Positions 1 through 7,620 of a stretch of 64,000 nucleotides of DNA are shown here, one piece after another. Numbering within the stretch: the stretch's first letter is position 1; each line of letters begins with the position of its first letter. The notes under the pieces were generated by a model. That model was not told the DNA's origin, did no database searches, and saw only the letters and a program-made list of their open reading frames with translations. This stretch comes from an uncultured Porphyromonadaceae bacterium (GTDB taxonomy: Bacteria > Bacteroidota > Bacteroidia > Bacteroidales > Muribaculaceae): NCBI GenBank assembly GCA_947643165.1, contig CANRVB010000001.1:1-64000 (forward strand). Direction: 5' to 3'. The position numbers and the translations under genes are program-made.

Positions 1-120
<120 letters not shown>

Positions 121-142
121 GGCGCCTAAGAAATTGTTTATG

Positions 143-173
143 CAAATTTATCCCCATGAAAGTTTTCACGCAA
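143..173 (-). promoter_or_regulatory. Bacteroidales-type promoter pointing out of the window
   Basis: On the minus strand TTG (171-173) is followed by exactly 20 bases and then TAAATTTGC (-7 box at 143-150). This matches the TTTG/TAnnTTTG promoter known from Bacteroides. It reads toward position 1, so the gene it serves should lie beyond the poly-C tract and is missing. The rest of 120-293 is AT-rich and holds no gene I can see. Confidence 0.6.
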
Positions 174-293
174 GATAAAAAGTTTAACACCTAAAAAAAT
201 TATTTCACGCCATATCAATCTATTACAAATCCCCGAGATTCTGTTTTTCGCGCAACGCTTCTCAAAGTTTCACAGCATTGCATTATTTATGGG

Positions 294-2048
294 CTATAAG
301 CTGTTCATCAGCTTTCGTACGTATATACCGATATTGGTTTCATGTTCATCTATACCAAGCTTACGACGTATCTCACTGCTTATGTTGTAATGACGCCTGA
401 GCTGGATATACTCGCCGACTTCCTTTCCCTTTAATCCTATGGCATACAGGCACAGATAGTTTATCTCCGACTCCGTCAATCCGTGCTCCTCCAGATACTT
501 TATGAATTTGGGATGCGAGCCCGTGAATGCAAGCCGTGTCGAGTCCATGAAGTGCTTTCGGTCTTGTGTCACACGATCAATCCATTCTTCATATGGCTTG
601 GAATATGCACCATTATCGGCGATTCTGCTGGCAAGCAGACTATTTACCATTCGGATACGCTCCTGCATGGCATTAACCACAGGCAACGGGAGTTCTGATT
701 GCTCCGCATTTCTTGCCAACTCTTTCAAGTGCTCGCTCTCGGTTTCAAGTTGGGCGACGCGCATACGCATATTTTCCGTTTCAAGCCGATGCTTTGTCAA
801 TTCGAGTTCAGCATTCTGCTTACCCAGCTCCAATACCGCATTTTGTTTTTGCAGATTGTCATTCTCCAGTTGAAGCCTTACCTTCTCTTTTTCGGCAATA
901 ATACGTTTGGTTCTGACCAAATGCAAGTAATAAGCTATGACTCCAACAACAATAACCATCACAAGAAGAATACACAATCCCCCGGCTATCAGTCTATCCT
1001 TATATCTTATTTTCTGAAGTTCTTTCAGTTCCAGATCATGCCGTTCTTGTGCAACAGTAGTTTTCTGGGAATATATTTTTGAATTTTCCAGTTCATTAGA
1101 ACTGAAAAACACCTTGTACGCATCCAATGCTTCTTTATATCTACCGTTCGCCTCCAACACTTCAGACTTGATCAATTTATACCTGAAAGACTTACCCACA
1201 CTGCTGCAAGTATCTATCATCTCCAGGACTTGTTGGGCTCTATCGCCGTTGTCAATACTCAGGTATCCTAATGAAATTATCAGTTTACCTTCTTCCGGCA
1301 TCTCTGCGGAGATAGATACTGAATCCAATAACTCCTTTATTTCTGCTTCGGTATTGAAATTGATTGCATAGTTTAATTCCACCAGAAGCCGTCCGTCCTT
1401 AGCATTCTGGCAGATAGGATCGAACGACCGTACAACATTCCATAAACTGTCTGACAAAGCTCTGTTTCCTAATGCTATACTGCCATCCAAAACTTTCATC
1501 ATGCATAATTGGCTATACCCTACTTTATTTATAGCTTCGAACAATTCCGCCGCGCACTGATTGTTTTCGACATAGTCCTCCATTTGGTATGACCTGTAGT
1601 TCAAAGCCCCCTTAGCTACAAGCATATAAGCAAAAGTCAGAGTATCCGTGCATGTACCTTTCAACTCTTTTGCCTTTAGAAAAGCCTGCATGGCCTTGTC
1701 ATAATCCTGCACTGCCTTATAAATACGCCCCTGACAATAGAGTGTGCGGAGTTTCTCATCAGGTGTTCCGTTTTCAAGATAGTAATCGATAGCCGGCTGT
1801 AGCACCTCAAATGTGGTTATGTCAATATTGTTCCTGTCAAGAGCCATCGATCTAAGCAGTGCATACCTCGCCCTGATTTTACTGCCCGACAATTCATTGG
1901 CATCTATACTGTCAAGAATAGACAATGCCGAGTCAGGAGATGCATCCATCAGCCTCTCCGCCTCCGCCATATGCCGTTCTGCATCTGTATTATGGTCACA
2001 TCCTACTATCAGCAGACACATAAAGATTATACCTAATATCCGTTTCAT
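294..2048 (-). CDS. Membrane-spanning TPR protein with C-terminal LuxR-like HTH
   Basis: The 584-residue protein starts with a lipoprotein-type signal ending in LIVGC (Cys17). Residues about 25-330 are helical TPR-like repeats. A single membrane helix lies at about 353-376, then a long coiled coil (380-450), and a C-terminal segment (about 520-584) resembles a LuxR-family helix-turn-helix. This layout is a common Bacteroidales architecture: a sensor half outside the cytoplasm and a DNA-binding half inside. Target genes are not known. It is transcribed alone; a TAAATTTGC box lies at 2104-2111 upstream. The presence of both a lipobox and a later membrane helix is unusual. The architecture is clear but the regulatory role is inferred. 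Confidence 0.75.
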   Translation of the reverse strand: MKRILGIIFMCLLIVGCDHNTDAERHMAEAERLMDASPDSALSILDSIDANELSGSKIRARYALLRSMALDRNNIDITTFEVLQPAIDYYLENGTPDEKLRTLYCQGRIYKAVQDYDKAMQAFLKAKELKGTCTDTLTFAYMLVAKGALNYRSYQMEDYVENNQCAAELFEAINKVGYSQLCMMKVLDGSIALGNRALSDSLWNVVRSFDPICQNAKDGRLLVELNYAINFNTEAEIKELLDSVSISAEMPEEGKLIISLGYLSIDNGDRAQQVLEMIDTCSSVGKSFRYKLIKSEVLEANGRYKEALDAYKVFFSSNELENSKIYSQKTTVAQERHDLELKELQKIRYKDRLIAGGLCILLVMVIVVGVIAYYLHLVRTKRIIAEKEKVRLQLENDNLQKQNAVLELGKQNAELELTKHRLETENMRMRVAQLETESEHLKELARNAEQSELPLPVVNAMQERIRMVNSLLASRIADNGAYSKPYEEWIDRVTQDRKHFMDSTRLAFTGSHPKFIKYLEEHGLTESEINYLCLYAIGLKGKEVGEYIQLRRHYNISSEIRRKLGIDEHETNIGIYVRKLMNSL

Positions 2049-2103
2049 GCTTTCAAAACCTGAAGTGAAAAAGAGCCTTCACCATCCGCTCCATACTATC
2101 CGG

Positions 2104-2111
2104 CAAATTTA
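2104..2111 (-). promoter_or_regulatory. -7 box upstream of the TPR/HTH gene
   Basis: TAAATTTG followed by C lies about 56 bases before the start codon at 2048. I see no clear TTG at the usual 20-base distance. The gene-free stretch 2049-2374 otherwise holds only the terminator at 2289-2332. Confidence 0.4.
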
Positions 2112-2288
2112 TGCATTATTATCGGATATACAGCCATCTGTCACCGTCAGCTATACAAATTAAGAACACTTAACTCTCAGTTAAATTTCCGGGAGATCCA
2201 GCATGTACAAAACAACTCGGTCTATATAACACTACCGCAACATCTCCGCACTACACCACACAAACGGACTAACGGCACATACGTAACG

Positions 2289-2332
2289 AAAAAGCAGAGG
2301 CAACTCCTGGATACACACCGGGTTACCTCTGC
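2289..2332 (-). terminator. Rho-independent terminator after the DUF4861 gene
   Basis: On the minus strand an 11-bp stem (2322-2332 with 2294-2304, one T-G wobble) is followed by TTTTTCG. It lies 43 bases after the stop of the DUF4861 gene and fits as its terminator. Confidence 0.75.
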
Positions 2333-2374
2333 AATATCGCTTACTTGCATGCCAACTTGTACGTGGCATTATTT

Positions 2375-3538
2375 TCACTTCACCTCTACTACAAGCGGAT
2401 ATTTCAGAAGAGTATGGAAATCCTCCAGATACTTGTCCCACTGTTGGGCACATATAACTCCACCTTTGCTCCAGCCGGCACCCCAGTAATATGTATAGGG
2501 TGATCCTTTTCGGTAAGTGGTAGTGTTTACCACCTGTCCAACAGCCGGTCCTACATTAGGTTCCATAGGTTGCAGAGTAGAACTGTCCGGCTGCTCAACA
2601 TTCACCACTCCTATATATATCACACCGTTGCCGGCGCTCGGGCTATCCGTGACATCCGCATACGAAATGAATCTGCACGACGGATCTATATAGTATCCGT
2701 TTTTGTTCTGCTTATGAACAACTATACCCGTAACCATCGGCATATCACCCGAAAGCCCATTGTAGTTCACGGTTGTTCGATTGAGCCATGATCCCTTGTC
2801 AAGAGTTATCACACGCACTTCCACCACTCCGTTGTCTCTGCCGATAGTTTCTGGATAGCAAGTGATACGCGCCGTTGTACGTAGCGGTCCATTGTCCAAT
2901 ATCTCACATTTCTCATATGCGCACGGATAGGCTATCTCACCATCTGCGACCAGAGCATTCATTCCGGCACCTAAAGTACGTCCTACAGTATAGGCATCCA
3001 TTCCTGTACCCTGATCCTTATGATATGATATTCCGCGTTGGAACTGGTCGAAATACCGTTTGGACAATATGGGATATGGCACCGACTTAGTCCATACGTC
3101 ATAGCCACCTACGTTTCCGCCATCTTTGCGGTAGGCTGGGCCGTACAGACGGTAGCCGCCACGATCGTTTTCCCATGTGAAATCGTCCTGAAAGTCAAGA
3201 CGGATCTGCCCCACGCACACCGTGTCGTAGGCCTGTGGAGTTCCCGCTTTAACTTTCAATTTCACCCGGTCACCGGCCTTCACATCAGTCTCAACCAACA
3301 GTTTATTATCGTAAGTGATCTGATATGGCACTTCTCTTCCCTCTACATCGGTTATCACAAAACCACCTTTTTCAAACTGGTTGCCAAGAGCCGATGCATC
3401 TATTTCCGCCACACATCCCATCCTGTCGACGGGTGCCGGATTATATATACTTAAATAGTTGGTTTTCGCACACCCGCTCAACATCATGATTGATACTGCG
3501 GACAAGGCTATACCTGCGATTGATATGCGTCTGAACAT
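2375..3538 (-). CDS. DUF4861 domain lipoprotein
   Basis: 387 residues with a lipoprotein signal ending LSGC (Cys23). The remainder matches the DUF4861 family, visible in the FTWENDRGGYRLYGPA segment near residue 120 and the later GPLRTTARITCYP region. DUF4861 proteins are found in Bacteroidetes polysaccharide-use loci, but their reaction is not established, and no SusC/SusD pair or glycosidase sits next to this gene. It is expected to be anchored in the outer membrane or face the periplasm. Its own promoter lies at 3590-3621 and a terminator at 2289-2332, so it is probably monocistronic. Family assignment is good; function is unknown. Confidence 0.8.
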   Translation of the reverse strand: MFRRISIAGIALSAVSIMMLSGCAKTNYLSIYNPAPVDRMGCVAEIDASALGNQFEKGGFVITDVEGREVPYQITYDNKLLVETDVKAGDRVKLKVKAGTPQAYDTVCVGQIRLDFQDDFTWENDRGGYRLYGPAYRKDGGNVGGYDVWTKSVPYPILSKRYFDQFQRGISYHKDQGTGMDAYTVGRTLGAGMNALVADGEIAYPCAYEKCEILDNGPLRTTARITCYPETIGRDNGVVEVRVITLDKGSWLNRTTVNYNGLSGDMPMVTGIVVHKQNKNGYYIDPSCRFISYADVTDSPSAGNGVIYIGVVNVEQPDSSTLQPMEPNVGPAVGQVVNTTTYRKGSPYTYYWGAGWSKGGVICAQQWDKYLEDFHTLLKYPLVVEVK

Positions 3539-3575
3539 TACGTTTAAGCTATATTGTTAGATTATTGTATTTCTG

Positions 3576-3621
3576 CAAAATTACGGATGCAAAGTTACAA
3601 TTAAGTGTGCGCAAACGCAAA
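3576..3621 (-). promoter_or_regulatory. Promoter of the DUF4861 gene
   Basis: TTTG on the minus strand (3618-3621) is followed by 20 bases and TAACTTTGC (3590-3597), a textbook Bacteroidales promoter. A second possible -7 box, TAATTTTGC, lies just downstream at 3576-3583. Confidence 0.7.
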
Positions 3622-3694
3622 TTCATTCTTCATTCCCGCCACACAACATATTTTCAGTCTCCATTGTTTTTGAATTATACTACAACATAATCTC

Positions 3695-5971
3695 ATGGAC
3701 ATACTGTTCTTAGGCATTGTTATCTTTCTTTTCATACTTGCCGTTTTCGATCTTTCGGTAGGTGTCAGTAACGACGCCGTCAATTTTCTGTCATCGGCCG
3801 TCGGATCGCGTGCCGCTTCGTTCAAACGCATCGTCATAGTTGCTGCGATCGGTGTCTTTATCGGCGCAGCGATGAGCAACGGGATGATGGATATCGCCCG
3901 CCATGGCATATTCCGTCCGTCCAATCTCTCGTTCTACGATGTCACGGCTATATTCATGGCTGTAATGGTCACCGACATCATCCTGCTCGACATCTTTAAC
4001 TCCCTCGGAATGCCAACCTCCACTACTGTATCGATGGTATTCGAGCTTCTTGGGGCCGCTTTTGTCGTAGCGATGTTCAAGATGGCTGCACCCGAAAGCG
4101 ATCTCGCCGTCGGCGATCTTATAAATGCCGAAAAAGCGCTCTCTGTGATTGTCGGGATATTCCTTTCCGTTGCCATAGCCTTCATTTTCGGTACCGTTGT
4201 ACAGTTCCTTGCCCGTGTCATCTTCACTTTTGAGTACAAAAGTCGTCTCAAATGGAAGATAGGGCTTTTCGGTGGTATTGCCTGCACGGCCATCATCTAC
4301 TTCATGCTCATCAAGGGCATAAAGGACCTCACCATCATGACTCCCGATGTCAAAGCATGGATATCGTCGCACTCTGCCATCATCCTCTGCGGATGCATGC
4401 TCTTCTTTACCATGCTTATGCAGTTGCTCCACGCTCTCCGTGTAAATGTCTTAAAAGTCATCGTACTCCTTGGCACCTTCTCTCTTGCTATGGCATTTGC
4501 AGGAAACGATCTTGTCAACTTCATTGGTGTCCCGCTCACATCGCTCTACTCCTATCAGGACTTCATGAACTCAGGCGGTGGCGATCCTCATTCCTTCATG
4601 ATGACAAGCCTCAATGAATCGGCCAGCACACCTTTCTACTACCTCATAGGCGCAGGCATGATAATGGTCGTATCTCTCGCTACATCCAAGAAGGCACGAC
4701 GTGTCACTCAGACTACTGTCGGACTCAGCGCTCAGAGTCAGGGTGACGAGATGTTCGGATCCTCCCGACTCGGACGGTCTCTTGTCCGGGCTACCATCAA
4801 TATCTCATCTTGGATCAGCGACCACATACCCGACAGCGTAAAGAAATGGGTAGCGGGACGTATGGATGCCACCATGGCGCAGCCGGAAGATGGCGCATCT
4901 TTCGACCTTGTCCGCGGATCTGTCAATCTCATGTTGGCAGCTATGCTGATCGCATTCGGCACTTCGCTCAAACTGCCATTATCCACTACTTTCGTCACCT
5001 TCATGGTCGCTATGGGCACATCGCTTGCCGACAAAGCCTGGGGACGGGAAAGCGCTGTGTTCCGCATCACTGGTGTTATCTCCGTCATCGGTGGGTGGTT
5101 CATCACTGCCGGTGTTGCCTTCATCGGTGCCGGAATTGTTGTCAGTCTGATGCACCTCGGAGGTGCTCCGGTCATGATCGCCGGCGGCCTGATAGCTTTG
5201 ACTCTACTCATACGAAGCAACATCCGGTTCAGAAAAGCCAAGAAAGAATCTCAGAACGACACTCTTTTCCAGACAATCCTTTCCACCGACGACCAATCGG
5301 AGATCTGGCCCCTGTTCAACATCTACGTCAATGAAAAGGAGCGCATGTTCCTGCAGTTTGCCGCAGAAGCATACCATGACGTTACCACCGGTTTTCTGAC
5401 CGACAACGTCAAAATTCTGTCAAAAGCTGAGAAAGCACTCAATACGGAGAAGGAGGTTCTCAAGAGTCAGCGTCGCAAACTCACACTCTGCCTTCGCCGC
5501 GTAGCACCGAAGATAGCCATAGAGAAGAATGCCTGGTTCCACCTGAGCAACAACATGGCCCTATCGATCACTCACTGTCTCATTGACATAAACGATGTAT
5601 GCAAGGAGCATGTCGACAACAACTTCCGGCCTATACCGCCCGAATTTATCAGCGAATGCAATTCCATTCAAACCCGCATAACCGATGTGCTGAAAGAATC
5701 GGTTAGTGCTGTCGATGACAGCAATCCTGAGAAGATCGACCTGCTGCGCCAACGCTGCGAAACAATAAAAGCCGACCTCACCAAATACACACACCGGCTT
5801 TACAACCACCTGCAGGATGGCGACGCCGACAACATGACCGTGCTCTACGTCTACCTCAACCTGCTTCAGGAAAGCCAGGAGCTCGTCACATCGCTGCGAA
5901 AAATGCTGCGTGCCGTCGGCAAACTCAACCTCGCCCCACGCATGTACCGTAGTTTCACTCAGCCGTCGTGA
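3695..5971 (+). CDS. PiT-family inorganic phosphate transporter with C-terminal PhoU-like region
   Basis: 758 residues. Residues 1 to about 510 carry the membrane helices of the PiT family, including the duplicated signature (SVGVSNDAVNFLSSAVGSRA near residue 22, and GNDLVNFIGVPLTS in the second half). PiT carriers import phosphate with protons or sodium. The last about 230 residues are soluble and helical, resembling a fused PhoU-like regulatory domain as seen in Bacteroidetes PiT proteins; in many other bacteria that part is a separate gene. Its stop codon abuts the stop of the opposing DUF418 gene with no base between them, so no terminator can sit between the two. No pho box was recognised. 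Confidence 0.9.
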   Translation: MDILFLGIVIFLFILAVFDLSVGVSNDAVNFLSSAVGSRAASFKRIVIVAAIGVFIGAAMSNGMMDIARHGIFRPSNLSFYDVTAIFMAVMVTDIILLDIFNSLGMPTSTTVSMVFELLGAAFVVAMFKMAAPESDLAVGDLINAEKALSVIVGIFLSVAIAFIFGTVVQFLARVIFTFEYKSRLKWKIGLFGGIACTAIIYFMLIKGIKDLTIMTPDVKAWISSHSAIILCGCMLFFTMLMQLLHALRVNVLKVIVLLGTFSLAMAFAGNDLVNFIGVPLTSLYSYQDFMNSGGGDPHSFMMTSLNESASTPFYYLIGAGMIMVVSLATSKKARRVTQTTVGLSAQSQGDEMFGSSRLGRSLVRATINISSWISDHIPDSVKKWVAGRMDATMAQPEDGASFDLVRGSVNLMLAAMLIAFGTSLKLPLSTTFVTFMVAMGTSLADKAWGRESAVFRITGVISVIGGWFITAGVAFIGAGIVVSLMHLGGAPVMIAGGLIALTLLIRSNIRFRKAKKESQNDTLFQTILSTDDQSEIWPLFNIYVNEKERMFLQFAAEAYHDVTTGFLTDNVKILSKAEKALNTEKEVLKSQRRKLTLCLRRVAPKIAIEKNAWFHLSNNMALSITHCLIDINDVCKEHVDNNFRPIPPEFISECNSIQTRITDVLKESVSAVDDSNPEKIDLLRQRCETIKADLTKYTHRLYNHLQDGDADNMTVLYVYLNLLQESQELVTSLRKMLRAVGKLNLAPRMYRSFTQPS

Positions 5972-7177
5972 TCACGCAACTGCGCGACGGCCGAAAGGAA
6001 ACTCTATCCATGTGGCTTTCTTCCATAGATACTCCAGTGGACCGTGGCTGTGATGATTCACCCAAATGCAACAGAGAATATACTGTACAGCAAATATTGC
6101 TATACCGGTCAACTCACTCGCTGTTATACCCATCTGAAGGAATAGTCCCCAATGATAGAACAACGCCGACCCGATTATACCCTGTGTCACATAGTTGGTC
6201 ATACTCATCCGGCCATAGGGTATCAGTCGGCCAAGCACCCTACCTATTCTGCCGGTGCAATAATATCCGTATATCACACCGCTCACAAGCATAACCATAA
6301 AGCTCAGATTCGCGAGCGACGACAATATCAGTTTCAGAGGAGTCAGTATATTACGGTTGGTAATATAATCGCCTGCCATATTGTCAAGGCCATGGAGAGG
6401 AAAGAAGCATATAAGCGCCACCGCCAATGCCCTGCCCCATTTACCGGTATGCTCCCGCTTGAACCAACCTCTGCGGCCTATCAGCATACCCGCCATAAAC
6501 AGACCAGCCGTCTGGAACACACGTCCATGATCCCACGCCCAGGCCAATGAAGCAAGCTGGCCTTCCCACAGATTCACCTTTACGGTTTCCCAGAATGTGC
6601 CGCCCGACTGAACCTGGAATGTAGCACCCCAGTAAGCAGCTGTATTTATGCGCATTATAGTATAGTCTGGATCGCTTATCGCTCTGATGATCTGATATAT
6701 GCATACCGGCTGAAGCACACATGCCACAGCCAGACCGATTATCCACTTATCCGATAGACGGCAAGTGGCAACCAGCACAAAACCTACAAGTGCGTACAGA
6801 ACCAGCACCTCACCGGTGAAAAACGCAGCATTGACCTGACCTATTGCAAACAGAAGCACCAGACGCCAGCAAAACCTCAGCCTGAAATCCTGTCCATTAC
6901 GATATTGGTTGTCATGCTGTATGAAAAAACTGAATCCGAACAAAAGTGCGAACATGGCATACGCCTTTCCTGCGAAAGTAAAGAAAAGACCATCCCATAT
7001 AGCCTTGTCTGCGAAAGTAAGCCAGGTGCTTTGTCCACTTGTATCTGGAAACGAGTAAAAATTGAAATGCTCTATGGAATGAAGTAGTATTATAGCCAGC
7101 ACGGCAAAACCGCGCAATACATCTGCTACGTCCACACGCTCATGGCGAAACTTGCCTGCTGTTGCTTCAATCGACAT
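5972..7177 (-). CDS. DUF418 (YeiB-like) integral membrane protein
   Basis: 401 residues with about 10 membrane helices. The N-terminal DVLRGFAVLAIILLHS and the C-terminal GRMSMTNYVTQGIIGSALFY segments are hallmarks of the DUF418 family, related to membrane acyltransferase-3 proteins. The substrate is unknown. The gene is single: a strong promoter lies upstream at 7236-7266 and its end abuts the phosphate transporter tail to tail. Confidence 0.85.
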   Translation of the reverse strand: MSIEATAGKFRHERVDVADVLRGFAVLAIILLHSIEHFNFYSFPDTSGQSTWLTFADKAIWDGLFFTFAGKAYAMFALLFGFSFFIQHDNQYRNGQDFRLRFCWRLVLLFAIGQVNAAFFTGEVLVLYALVGFVLVATCRLSDKWIIGLAVACVLQPVCIYQIIRAISDPDYTIMRINTAAYWGATFQVQSGGTFWETVKVNLWEGQLASLAWAWDHGRVFQTAGLFMAGMLIGRRGWFKREHTGKWGRALAVALICFFPLHGLDNMAGDYITNRNILTPLKLILSSLANLSFMVMLVSGVIYGYYCTGRIGRVLGRLIPYGRMSMTNYVTQGIIGSALFYHWGLFLQMGITASELTGIAIFAVQYILCCIWVNHHSHGPLEYLWKKATWIEFPFGRRAVA

Positions 7178-7235
7178 TTTTCAGTGAATAGATTTAGGGT
7201 TAACTCCTTGACCTTTAAACTCCGGCCATCTTTTG

Positions 7236-7266
7236 CAAAGATACAAGATTTAAGAACCCTCCCCAA
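7236..7266 (-). promoter_or_regulatory. Promoter of the DUF418 gene
   Basis: Minus-strand TTG (7264-7266), a 20-base spacer, then TATCTTTGCAA (-7 box 7236-7243), about 59 bases before the start codon. Matches the Bacteroidales consensus. Confidence 0.7.
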
Positions 7267-7309
7267 TATTCAAAACCATTTTTAACAATCAAATCCTACA
7301 TCCGCAAAA

Positions 7310-7344
7310 AAGCGTTTCGGCTGCATCACGCAGCCGAAACGCTT
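7310..7344 (-). terminator. Strong rho-independent terminator of an unassigned minus-strand transcript
   Basis: A perfect 15-bp inverted repeat (7310-7324 and 7330-7344) with a 5-base loop, followed on the minus strand by a T run. On the plus strand no T run follows, so it acts on minus-strand transcripts. It is the second such hairpin downstream of hppA. Confidence 0.8.
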
Positions 7345-7565
7345 ATACTTAATAACATATTACCAATCATTATGAGAAGCCGCGCCTTAGCGCGTTATGT
7401 GTTTTTGTGTGTGTCTTTTTCAAGTGGCGGTCTTTTCAACCGTCTTTGCTTATATAACGCTCTGCCGCCCCGATTGGTCTCCGATATGGGTTAACATAGG
7501 TTAATTCGGTTACACCTTTGTTACACACCTCGCATAAAGCACTGATTATAAGACCATAATAAAAC
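7345..7565. other. Unassigned stretch between two terminators: small RNA or 40-residue peptide?
   Basis: This 220-base stretch lies between the hppA terminator and the perfect terminator at 7310-7344. On the plus strand ATG at 7372 opens a 40-codon frame to TAA at 7492-7494 (begins MRSRALARYVF). On the minus strand the stretch could be a small RNA ending at the 7310-7344 hairpin. No good TAnnTTTG box was seen for either strand. I cannot decide between peptide, RNA or plain spacer. Confidence 0.3.
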
Positions 7566-7569
7566 AATA

Positions 7570-7598
7570 GCGGCGATCCACATTATATGGATCGCCGC
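7570..7598 (-). terminator. Terminator of hppA
   Basis: An 11-bp perfect stem (7588-7598 with 7570-7580) and 7-base loop lies 22 bases after the hppA stop; on the minus strand it is followed by a T-rich stretch. Confidence 0.7.
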
Positions 7599-7620
7599 CC
7601 CATTGTATTGTCAAATTCGA

